DNA of 50,327 bases, taken from contig CAOKAE010000012.1 of NCBI GenBank assembly GCA_948466335.1, forward strand, positions 1 to 50,327, written 5' to 3'. A program made the translations under genes and the position numbers. This DNA comes from an uncultured Coriobacteriia bacterium. GTDB lineage: Bacteria > Actinomycetota > Coriobacteriia > Coriobacteriales > QAMH01. Of this stretch, positions 15,707-23,335 are shown in pieces (position 1 is the stretch's first letter; every line of letters starts with the position of its first letter). Under the pieces are notes generated by a model that saw only the letters and a list, made by a program, of their open reading frames with translations, was not told the origin of the DNA and did not search any database.

Positions 15707-15735
15707 AAAAGGGGCCGTGTTACCACGACCCCTCG
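15707..15735 (-). terminator. Intrinsic terminator after pnp
   Basis: On the minus strand GGGGTCGTG-GTAA-CACGGCCCC is followed by TTTTG. It lies just after the pnp stop and before the CapA-like gene. Confidence 0.8.
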
Positions 15736-15755
15736 TTGCTTCATATGCAGCGTTT

Positions 15756-17954
15756 CTAATCCCTGCGGCGGGGCTTGCGGTTGTCGCGCCTGCGGTCACG
15801 GTCGCGGTCACGACGGTCGTTGCCGTGGTTGCGGTCGTTGCGCGGCTTGGAGCTGCCTTCGGGTGCATCGGGCTTGTCGAGACGATCGAGGCTGATCTTG
15901 CCGGTCTTCTCGTCCACCTCGATGATCTTGACCTTGACGACGTCGCCCTCGGAGAGCACGTCTTCCACCGCGCCGACGCGGCCGTTGGCCACGCGGCTGA
16001 TGTGGAGCAGGCCGTCCTTGTTGGGCGTGAGCTTGACGAAGGCGCCGAAGGACTGGATGTTGACGACCTCGCCCTCGTACTCCTCGCCCACCTCGGGCAC
16101 CTTGACGATGTCTTCCACCATCTTGCGGGCGGCCTCGCCGCCGGTGTCGACCGAGGCGATGAAGACGTTGCCATCCTCGTGAACCTCGATGGAGGCACCG
16201 GTCTCTTCCTGGATGCCGCGGATGACCTTGCCACCGGTGCCGATGACGTCGCGGATCTTGTCGACCGGAATCTTGATGGTGATGATGCGCGGCGCGTACT
16301 CGGAAAGCTCCTCGCGCGGGGCGGGAATGGTCTCGAGCATGGCGTCGAGGATGAAGGCGCGGCCGCGCTTGGCCTGGCCGAGCGCCTCGGCGAGGATTTC
16401 GGTGGACAGGCCCTTGGCCTTGTTGTCCATCTGTAGGGCCGTGATGCCCTCGGTGGTGCCGCACACCTTGAAGTCCATGTCACCAAGGAAGTCCTCGAGG
16501 CCCTGGATGTCGGTGAGGATGACGTGCTGGTCGCCTTCCTTGATGAGGCCCATGGCCACACCGGAGACCGGGCGCTTGATGGGCACGCCGGCGTCCATGA
16601 GGGCCAGGGTGGAACCGCAGGTCGACGCCATGGACGACGAGCCGTTGGACTCGAGCACCTCGGAGACGACGCGGATCGTGTACGGGAACTCCTCCTCGTT
16701 GGGGATCATGGGCTCGAGCGCGCGCGACGCCAGGGCGCCGTGGCCGAGCTCGCGGCGCTTGGGGGCTCCCATGCGGCCGACCTCGCCCGTGCAATACGGC
16801 GGGAAGTTGTACTGGTGGATGTAGCGCTTGCCCTCGGCCGGGTCGATGGTGTCGAGGCGCTGCCACTCGTTGAGCATGCCGAGCGTGACGACGGAGAGTA
16901 CCTGCGTCTGGCCACGCTGGAACAGGCCGGAGCCGTGGGCGCGCGGCAGGTAATGCGGCACGATGTGCAGCGGGCGCACCTCGTCGTTGGCACGGCCGTC
17001 GACGCGCTCGCCGGTCTCGATAATCATCGTGCGCATGGCGCGCTTCTCGAGGGCCTTGCAGGCCGCCGCGATCTCGCGACCCCACATGGCGCGCTCCTCG
17101 TCGGTGAAGGAGGCCTTGATCTCGTCCTTGAGCTCCTCGACCTTGGCGATGCGGGACTGCTTGTCGGCGTCCTTGAGGGCGGCCTCCATGGCCGCGTAGA
17201 AGCCGTCGACCTTGTCGATGACCTCGGGGATGGGCTGGTCGAACTCGTAGGTCTTGGGCTCGATGGTGCACTTGTCGAGGAACTTCTGCTGCTCTTCGCA
17301 GAAGGCCGCGATGGCCTCCTGGGCAAACTCGAGCGCGCCCACCATGTCTTCCTCGGTGACCTCGTCGGCGCCGCACTCGACCATGGAGATGTACTCCTTG
17401 GTGCCGGCGACGGTGAGGTTGAGGTCGGAGGCCTCGGACTCCTCGAAGGTCGGGTTGACAATGTAGTCGACCAGGCCGTCCTCGGCGATGGTGCGCGCGA
17501 TGCGCACGCCAGCGACCGGACCCTCGATGGGCACGCCGCCCACCATGAGAGCCGCCGAGGCACCCATGATGGAGATGACGTCGGGCTGGTTCACCTGGTC
17601 CACGGACAGCGTGGTGATGACGATGTGCACGTCATTGCGCATACCGTCGGGGAAGCTCGGGCGGATGGGACGGTCGACGAGACGGGCCGTGAGGGTGCCC
17701 TTGTCGCTGGGGCGTGCCTCGCGCTTGAGGTAGCCACCGGGAATGCGGCCGACGGCGTACATCTTCTCGATGAAGTCCACCGTGAGGGGGAAGAAGTCGA
17801 GATCGCGGCGTTCCTTGGACACTACAGCCGTAGTGAGCAAGATAGTATCGCCCTGGCTCACGACGACGGCACCCGTGGCCTGCTTGGCCAGCTCGCCGGT
17901 CTCAAGCCTGTAGCTCTTCCCGTACAGTTCGAATTCGTGCGTAATCTTGGTCAT
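15756..17954 (-). CDS. pnp: Polynucleotide phosphorylase
   Basis: A 732-residue 3'-5' phosphorolytic exoribonuclease, a core enzyme of RNA decay. It has two RNase PH-like domains (~10-230 and ~320-545) separated by an alpha-helical linker, then a KH domain (~560-620, VIGTGGKVIRGIQEETGASIEV) and an S1 domain (~625-695, EGEVVNIQSFGAFVKLTPNKDGLLHIS). The end (about 700-732) is an Arg/Asp/Asn-rich basic tail that could bind RNA. Phosphate-binding and catalytic segments of the second core are present (SNGSSSMASTCGS and the LTDIQGLEDFLGDMDFKV region). ATG at 17954 is preceded by AGAGGAAAG. It follows rpsO in the classical rpsO-pnp order. Confidence 0.97.
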   Translation of the reverse strand: MTKITHEFELYGKSYRLETGELAKQATGAVVVSQGDTILLTTAVVSKERRDLDFFPLTVDFIEKMYAVGRIPGGYLKREARPSDKGTLTARLVDRPIRPSFPDGMRNDVHIVITTLSVDQVNQPDVISIMGASAALMVGGVPIEGPVAGVRIARTIAEDGLVDYIVNPTFEESEASDLNLTVAGTKEYISMVECGADEVTEEDMVGALEFAQEAIAAFCEEQQKFLDKCTIEPKTYEFDQPIPEVIDKVDGFYAAMEAALKDADKQSRIAKVEELKDEIKASFTDEERAMWGREIAAACKALEKRAMRTMIIETGERVDGRANDEVRPLHIVPHYLPRAHGSGLFQRGQTQVLSVVTLGMLNEWQRLDTIDPAEGKRYIHQYNFPPYCTGEVGRMGAPKRRELGHGALASRALEPMIPNEEEFPYTIRVVSEVLESNGSSSMASTCGSTLALMDAGVPIKRPVSGVAMGLIKEGDQHVILTDIQGLEDFLGDMDFKVCGTTEGITALQMDNKAKGLSTEILAEALGQAKRGRAFILDAMLETIPAPREELSEYAPRIITIKIPVDKIRDVIGTGGKVIRGIQEETGASIEVHEDGNVFIASVDTGGEAARKMVEDIVKVPEVGEEYEGEVVNIQSFGAFVKLTPNKDGLLHISRVANGRVGAVEDVLSEGDVVKVKIIEVDEKTGKISLDRLDKPDAPEGSSKPRNDRNHGNDRRDRDRDRRRDNRKPRRRD

Positions 17955-18045
17955 ATGTCTTACTTTCCTCTACTTCAGCCCCTCGCCCCGTGCGAGAAGG
18001 CGCCTTCACCGCCCCGTTTGGGCGGACGTTACCGTGGGGTGCGCA

Positions 18046-18078
18046 GGAACAAGAAGGGCCGCTGCATGCGGCCCCTCC
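18046..18078 (-). terminator. Terminator or attenuator between rpsO and pnp
   Basis: Minus-strand hairpin GGGCCGC-ATGCA-GCGGCCC followed by TTCTTGTT, starting 14 bases after rpsO. In other bacteria this spacer holds a partial terminator and an RNase processing site, so some read-through to pnp is expected. Confidence 0.75.
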
Positions 18079-18091
18079 CCTGCGCTTGCGA

Positions 18092-18367
18092 CTAGATGTT
18101 GTCGCGGATACCGAGCTTTGCGATGAGTTCGCGGTAGTTGTTGATGTCGCGCTCCTTAATGTAGGAGAGGAGGCGACGACGCTTACCGACGAGCATGAGC
18201 AGGCCACGACGCGTGTGGTGGTCCTTCTTGTGGACCTTGACGTGCTCGGTGAGCTCGCGAATGCGCTCGGTCAGGATCGCGACCTGGACCTCGGCGGAGC
18301 CGGAGTCGTTCGCGTCCTTGCCAAACTCCTTGATGAGCTCGGCCTTGCGTTCCTTGGAGACTGCCAT
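18092..18367 (-). CDS. rpsO: 30S ribosomal protein S15
   Basis: A 91-residue protein matching S15 along its whole length, with the conserved [29 protein letters not shown] 16S rRNA-binding segment (here [20 protein letters not shown], 47-66). It is a primary binder of the central domain of 16S rRNA. The ATG at 18367 is chosen because the family begins with this MAVSKERK-type sequence; longer in-frame starts read into the untranslated leader. A -35/-10 pair about 125 bases upstream gives it a transcript with a leader long enough for S15 autoregulation. Confidence 0.97.
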   Translation of the reverse strand: MAVSKERKAELIKEFGKDANDSGSAEVQVAILTERIRELTEHVKVHKKDHHTRRGLLMLVGKRRRLLSYIKERDINNYRELIAKLGIRDNI

Positions 18368-18491
18368 GGGACTAGCCACCCTTTCGTTCCTGGGCACCGC
18401 GTGTGACCGGCGCCGTTTCATTACTCCCGAAGCTGAGCCGACATCCAGGGTGCCGGGTGCACAGCCAAGCTGCGGGTACACACGAGCGCAT

Positions 18492-18520
18492 ATCATACTC
18501 TTTGTTACGCGCGCGTACAA
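18492..18520 (-). promoter_or_regulatory. Probable rpsO-pnp promoter
   Basis: TTGTAC and TATGAT separated by exactly 17 bases, reading toward rpsO on the minus strand. Both hexamers are near the sigma-70-type consensus. Confidence 0.7.
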
Positions 18521-18616
18521 GCTTATACATGGCGTTTGCATGGGACGGTTCCGGCGACGAAACCGCTCACGGGCCGGCTCTCGCACCCGATTCGGCTCGC
18601 GCCCAACGCCGCGAAA

Positions 18617-18650
18617 GAACTCGCGCGCACAACCCGCGCGCTCAGACACC
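18617..18650 (-). repeat. Copy of the TCTGAGCGCGC...GCGCGCGAGTTC repeat
   Basis: Read on the minus strand it carries TCTGAGCGCGC, about eight variable bases, then GCGCGCGAGTTC, the same order as at 30808-30838. The two halves can form a GCGCGC stem. Confidence 0.55.
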
Positions 18651-18814
18651 TTTCGCTAAACCCGCGTTGGTCGAAGCCCGAATCTGCTCAAGATGGCCCG
18701 TGAGCGGCCCCGTTGTCGGAATTACAAAGTCAGCATAATGAAAGCAACGCTGCACGCTCTCCCTTACTACACCGCAGCTTGGCTGTGCACGTAAAGGGAA
18801 AGGAGGGTGGGCAA

Positions 18815-18874
18815 ATGGTGGCCTATCGAGGCCAAGATATCTCGTATCATAGACAGTCGAGAGCAAGATACTAG
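18815..18874 (+). CDS. Possible 19-residue peptide or gene remnant
   Basis: ATG at 18815 has a strong AAAGGAGGG with seven-base spacing and reads MVAYRGQDISYHRQSRARY before a TAG. The good ribosome-binding site with so short a frame suggests either a leader peptide or the 5' end of a lost gene. It begins just outside the right 19-base inverted repeat. Confidence 0.2.
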   Translation: MVAYRGQDISYHRQSRARY

Positions 18875-19395
18875 GAAGCGCGTTGCATGAAATATGCTCT
18901 GACCGGGAAGTATATGGCTCTGAACAGGGTGTTTTAAGGCGTTTTTCATAGGCAATAGGGTACCTGAATCCTCCTCTCCTAGACAGTTGCTGGGCAGGAT
19001 GCATGACTCCCCCTCCCCATAGTGGCCAAATGGGGAGAATAGACGCATTTTCGACCTCGTTTTGGACAGATCGAGGACAGGATAGACCAAGAAGAAGCAG
19101 GATTCTGGACACGATATAGGTGATTTGGCTAGGCATTTTGTCTAGTTCATGAATGAGTTCTTGGACACTCCCCTGCCGATCCCGAGCGTCCGACGCGGGA
19201 AACGCCATGAGTTGCCTATGGTTTGCACGCAGGACGGAAGGGTAATCGGACACTTGCTAGCACCTAGACAGGCAACTAGTAGCTATACAGCTTATGCGGG
19301 GATGATATACACGACCGCAAGGCAGCGGCAAGGGGACTTTTCGCCCCCTGAGCCGTGTCTGTTGGCGCCTTGGCGTAGGCCAGGAACCCTCGATC

Positions 19396-19501
19396 CTGCA
19401 TGATGGCAACTTTGCACGCGACTGCGTTGAGGCTTCGTTGAGTTGTGCAGAGAACCCGGTAAATCCTCGTCACAACCTGCGTGAAAATCGCCATCATGCA
19501 G
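19396..19501. repeat. 106-base element with inverted terminal repeats
   Basis: CTGCATGATGGC (19396-19407) is matched exactly in reverse complement at 19490-19501, and the similarity continues inward for roughly another dozen bases with mismatches and one gap. The interior (TTGAGTTGTGCAG...AACCCGGTAAATCC) has no ORF. Size and ends fit a small non-autonomous element or a structured RNA; no target duplication is evident. Confidence 0.6.
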
Positions 19502-19670
19502 AGTGCATTAAAATGTCTGTATTAGACACTTCTCTTGCATCTGGGTAGGATAATACACCTTTTTGAGGCAAAATCAAGTGGAATTTGTATGGTATTCAAG
19601 TCATTCATACATTTTGTGGGTAAGAGCGTTGGAGGGGTCCCCTATCCCCGCCAAGGTCATGGCATACGAC

Positions 19671-20180
19671 CTAGAACCAGGTCATTGGCAGCATCCAAAA
19701 CCCGACAACGCCACCAATAATGGCGATGAGCGCGCCCGCGATGACGTCCCGGGGATAATGCACTCCCCCGACCACACGTATGGCTGCCATGACCAATCCG
19801 CAGGCCAGCAGGGCGATTCCGACGGGGGTGCTATACACCAGCCAGCACATCGCGATCATGAACACCGAGAAGATGTGACGGCTCGGAAAGGACTTGCCTC
19901 GCGTGCTCTTGCGTATCAGCGGATCGATGTCGAGGGCCTCGTAGGGACGCGGCGCGTCATAGAGGCGGCGAAACGCGCTCAGGGCAATGAAGAGCACGGC
20001 CGGGACAAGGAGCTCCTTGAGCAGCAGAGAGGGTTCGTGCAGGGCCACGAGCACGAGAAGCACCGGATACAGCACGTAACAGAGGTACTTGAGGCCGTCA
20101 TTGACGATCACGAGCGCCTGACGGGCGCGTGGATGGGTGCGAAACGGCCGTGACCACGTCGCGTACTGCTTGGCGTCCAT
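19671..20180 (-). CDS. PAP2 family phosphatase
   Basis: A 169-residue membrane phosphatase of the PAP2 superfamily with about five hydrophobic segments. The three family motifs are present with substitutions: RRLYDAPRP (first lysine replaced by Arg), FPSRH in place of PSGH, and RVVGGVHYPRDV, which keeps the key His and Asp. Such proteins dephosphorylate lipid carriers or phosphatidic acid at the membrane; the exact substrate is unclear. ATG at 20180 is preceded by GGGGAG, 14 bases after the LOG-family stop, and it is the last gene of a three-gene group. The Gly-to-Arg change in PSGH is seen in some active PAP2 proteins of this type, so activity is likely but unproven. Confidence 0.85.
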   Translation of the reverse strand: MDAKQYATWSRPFRTHPRARQALVIVNDGLKYLCYVLYPVLLVLVALHEPSLLLKELLVPAVLFIALSAFRRLYDAPRPYEALDIDPLIRKSTRGKSFPSRHIFSVFMIAMCWLVYSTPVGIALLACGLVMAAIRVVGGVHYPRDVIAGALIAIIGGVVGFWMLPMTWF

Positions 20181-20194
20181 GATGCGAGGCTCCC

Positions 20195-20734
20195 CTACTC
20201 CGCGGCCGCGAGCATGGACGTGAGCGCGTCTGCCGAAGCCGCCACCTTGAGGTATGCCCGCATGTCAGGCGTCATGAAGCCATGGGCGAGCATCCGCTCG
20301 AAGCTCGTGATGAGCTCGTCGTAGAAACCGTTGATGTTGAGGAGGTATAGAAAACCAGGCGGTGTGCCTAGTTTTACGAGCGACATGATCTCGGATAGCT
20401 CCTCGAGCGTGCCCGGACCACCCGGTAAGGCGACGAAGACCTCGCCGAGCTCGATCATCTTCGCCTTACGCTGTGCCATGGTCTCGACGCGATGGAGCTT
20501 GGTGAGCCGCCCGGACGGTGGTTCGCGATCGGCGAGGATGTCAGGGAGGACGCCGATTACGCTGCCGCCCTCGTCAAGGACGGTGTCGGCGACGAGTCCC
20601 ATGAGACCGACGTTCGTGCCCCCATATATTAGTGTGTGGCGATGAGCGCCAATCCAGGAGCCAAGCGCGCGAGCCTCCTGGGCGAAGGCGGGATCATGGC
20701 CCAGCGACGAGGCGCAGTAGACCGTGATGTTCAC
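20195..20734 (-). CDS. LOG family nucleotide 5'-monophosphate phosphoribohydrolase
   Basis: A 179-residue Rossmann-like protein of the LOG/YvdD family (TIGR00730 type). Hallmarks are an N-terminal CASSLG, YGGTNVGLMG (~38-47), the catalytic/binding motif MAQRKAKM and LPGGPGTLEELSE. Bacterial members release ribose-5-phosphate from AMP-type or cytokinin nucleotides; in non-plant-associated bacteria the role is probably purine nucleotide salvage. GTG start at 20734 has AGGAG in the end of the preceding lipoprotein gene and is three bases past its stop, so the two are translationally coupled. Why it is coupled to a lipoprotein and a PAP2 phosphatase is not obvious. Confidence 0.9.
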   Translation of the reverse strand: MNITVYCASSLGHDPAFAQEARALGSWIGAHRHTLIYGGTNVGLMGLVADTVLDEGGSVIGVLPDILADREPPSGRLTKLHRVETMAQRKAKMIELGEVFVALPGGPGTLEELSEIMSLVKLGTPPGFLYLLNINGFYDELITSFERMLAHGFMTPDMRAYLKVAASADALTSMLAAAE

Positions 20735-20737
20735 GCC

Positions 20738-21130
20738 CTACTCCTGCTTCGTGCAGGTCATGGTCTGGCCACCCTCCTCGAAGGTGAGCGTGCCCTCCGA
20801 AAGCGTGGCGGGAATCTCCTCGTAGCCCTCGAAGTCGATGGCGCAACTGTCCTCCCCCGTCGGCTTCCAGGTGCCTGACAGCGTCGTCTGGCCGGCCAGG
20901 TCGAAGGTGGCCTGGTCCTCCTCGTCGGCGAGCGTGAGCGTCAGGTACTTGTCGGCCGAGGCAAGCTGCTCGATTGTCGAGGTGAGCTCGGCTCCCGAAC
21001 TGTCCGTCATGGCCGTGACGCGCCAGGTGCCCACGAAGTTGGGCTTGTAGTCGGGACCGCATGCCGCGAGCGTGAGGCAGAGCATGGACAGGCACAACGC
21101 ACTCATAAGACAGATGATTGCTTTTTTCAT
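20738..21130 (-). CDS. Small lipocalin-like lipoprotein
   Basis: A 130-residue predicted lipoprotein. MKKAIICLMSALCLSMLCLTLAAC is a typical signal with lipobox, cysteine near 24, placing the mature protein on the outer face of the membrane. The mature part is a string of beta-type segments with FVGTWRV and LSGTWKPTG, the pattern of small lipocalin-like or META/DUF-type domains that report on ligand binding. The ATG at 21130 is chosen because it starts the signal peptide; an upstream in-frame ATG at 21292 would add a Cys/Arg-rich stretch with no sense. It leads the lipoprotein-LOG-PAP2 group. Confidence 0.75.
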   Translation of the reverse strand: MKKAIICLMSALCLSMLCLTLAACGPDYKPNFVGTWRVTAMTDSSGAELTSTIEQLASADKYLTLTLADEEDQATFDLAGQTTLSGTWKPTGEDSCAIDFEGYEEIPATLSEGTLTFEEGGQTMTCTKQE

Positions 21131-22915
21131 CTCATTCACATCCCCCGAAGACAGGTGGATCACATGTATCGAACCGTTTCCATGATACCCGAACGCGCGG
21201 AGAAGGCGACGGTGCCCACAGGAGCAACAGAGTCGAAGGGCAAATGATGCCTCCATGCAGCGGCGACGCCACAAGGTCTTGCGTTCTTGCAAGGTGATAT
21301 CCCATATCTTGGGATTTATGTAGGACGAGAAAATAGTTGTGGGTAAGATGTGAAAATGCTGTGAATGAGGAAGATTTTTAGGGGATTTGAATCAGAGAAG
21401 CTCATCTTTGTAAGCTTCTGACCTGCATGTTTATGAGCCTTCCTCTAGTGTCTTGGTCTTATGACATTCATTTGGGTAACATTTTAAAAGCCTTGCGTTT
21501 CCTGGTTATATGCGTATAATTCGTCCGTAATACGTCATGGAACTGGTTAAACATAGTAATGGGCAACCAAAACATCGGCACACAACCAGTTCCTTTGACA
21601 GTGTTTTGACTTCACCATCAAGGCACCGGACGTATGAAAACGTAGTAAGAAATGCACCAAAAGCGAGAAACGAAGCACGAACGAACGATTCAAAACCGAA
21701 GAGCTATCCAGCAGGGACTCAGGTGTAGCGGGTTTGCTATACGTTGGCTACCTATGCTATCCCCATGCTATACAAGGTCAGAAGCTACTCAAAGCATCCT
21801 GACCGGAGCTTTGATAGAGATCAGATAGTCCAAGGGCTCCCCTGCTTGCAGATTCTAGCGCAGCGCTTTATCGCGATGCTATCAGGCTTTGTCTGTATAG
21901 CTCCGACGCTGCCATTTCTGCTATCTTTGCTATCATTGACCATGTTACCCACAGTAAATATTTGACTAAGATTTAAGGTGTTTTTCGTCGTTTATGCGCA
22001 GTATAGGCCATAAGGCGTTTTTCTTAGCCAATGCGCCGGTTTTATGACGAGGATTAAACGCCCCTCTTTCCTCTACCTGGACATCAGATTTGAATTGGGT
22101 ATAATGACTAAATAGGAATTTAGCCCTCTTTTGCCATGCCTGGAGTACGTTTTGCCGCTTTGGACATCAGGTTCCTGCCATACCAACGACTGGTTCCTGC
22201 ACAAGAGGCTCCTACGACACCTTGAATCGGCTCTTTTGGGATCAAAAATGGTGATATACCCCTAGAACGCAATATTTTGGCGTCTAAGGCCCGAAAGGAC
22301 TTTTTGCATATCTAAGTACCTCTTTTATGCCCAGAATCGCTTCAAGGGGCAAAAGAATGCGTCGTTTCTGACCTGCAATAGCATCGAAAACGTCCTGCTT
22401 GAGCAATGGATTGCAGAAAATTACCGAAATTATGCTATACGTCCAGTTTTGATCTTTGATTTTTATCACGAACTGAGAACAATCGGGCTATCGACAAAAC
22501 TTGTCCCTGTCAGAAGAGCGTATATCTCGAAAACAGGTTCCTCCAGAAAACCTGGTCAATTTCTTTATAATCGGGAACTTCGTAACGGAGCCCATAAATA
22601 TGTTCCGTACATGAACGATCCCCACCCCTGCCAAAAGGCATTTTCAGAGGGGACCTATTGCGTGCGGAAGCTTGTCAGCCGTATCGTAACGGGTACCGGT
22701 CTATTCTCTTCCCACGTCTGTTGGGATAGAGGGCCGATTATCATGCTGGTACCGGCATATAATGCACTGGAGTAGCCATGCGACCATGCCCGAGCGGGAA
22801 ATCTCGCAAAGTTTCTGCAGGTATGCGCTTTATTGTTGCTGGTGAACCCGACCTGCCGAGGAACGCGCGCACTGCTTAGCTTGAGAAGCGGAATTTTTAG
22901 AATGGTCCCCGTTAA

Positions 22916-23049
22916 TGTTTTGTGCAGTTTCTGAGACACCATGGGTCTTGATGCCGCATATTACTGACTGGCACCAATTGATAAATGGCTATGGTCTGAT
23001 GATTTCTGATTCGTAAGAGCGAGGAAGAACGGGCATCCTGCACAAAACA
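22916..23049. repeat. 134-base segment with 12-base inverted ends
   Basis: TGTTTTGTGCAG at 22916-22927 and its exact reverse complement at 23038-23049. No internal ORF. Could be a small element, but the arms are short enough for chance in AT-rich DNA. Confidence 0.35.
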
Positions 23050-23289
23050 AAATTGGTACCGGCTAATAACATGCTCTCATGGGCGTTTTTTGGTGCGAGA
23101 CGAGCGGTACCCTCATTACAGGCGACAGGATTCCCGAGATTCCGTCACCTGCAACACACTATATATACAGGTTCCGTCTTATTCGTGATCGCATCTCTCG
23201 CCTCACGGCATCTAATTTGGCTGGTACCACATTAAATCATGAGATAGACAATTACATGATGCTGTCTACTGGGAAAACAGACATTATAT

Positions 23290-23332
23290 GCAATATATTG
23301 CGTTATAAATTATCGTATGTGCAACATATTGC
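23290..23332. promoter_or_regulatory. Paired near-identical palindromes GCAAYATATTGC, 31 bases apart
   Basis: GCAATATATTGC (perfect palindrome) at 23290-23301 and GCAACATATTGC at 23321-23332 have a centre spacing of about three DNA turns, just after the ettA stop. Similar 12-mers occur in the other AT-rich island (31900, 32199). They may be sites for a DNA-binding protein. Confidence 0.4.
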
Positions 23333-23335
23333 TTT

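Larger units (their letters stand above)
18457..18790. repeat. 334-base segment bounded by perfect 19-base inverted repeats
   Basis: GTGCACAGCCAAGCTGCGG at 18457-18475 and its exact reverse complement at 18772-18790 bracket the rpsO promoter and a TCTGAGCGCGC...GCGCGCGAGTT repeat. No ORF with a ribosome-binding site is seen inside. It looks like either a small inserted element or two diverging copies of a leader sequence. Confidence 0.6.
18368..19670. other. 1.3-kb region with promoter and repeats, no clear gene
   Basis: Contains the rpsO leader and promoter, the 19-base inverted repeat pair, a possible 19-codon ORF, a TAAGGCGTTTTTC repeat at 18935-18957 and a 106-base element with inverted ends. 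Beyond these, the DNA holds no ORF that looks coding; it may be eroded gene remains. Confidence 0.6.
21131..23335. other. 2.2-kb AT-rich region without a recognisable gene
   Basis: GC content falls well below that of the flanking genes by eye. ORFs of up to 108 codons occur on both strands, but none shows a ribosome-binding site with a family-like protein. Visible structure: ATCCCA-TATCT-TGGGAT (21299-21315), many GCTAT(A/C) words (21730-21960), a TAAGGCGTTTTTC repeat (22011-22033), two TGGACATCAG words near 22080 and 22163, a 12-base inverted pair TGTTTTGTGCAG (22916-22927, 23038-23049), and two GCAA(T/C)ATATTGC palindromes 31 bases apart (23290, 23321). It is either old inserted DNA or decayed genes. 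Confidence 0.6.

Noticed and set aside
18092-18649. 185-codon version of rpsO
   Set aside because: The extra 94 codons cover the leader and promoter; S15 proteins begin at the internal ATG at 18367.
22449-22775. 108-codon plus-strand frame in the AT-rich island
   Set aside because: No ribosome-binding site or family pattern; base use does not look coding.
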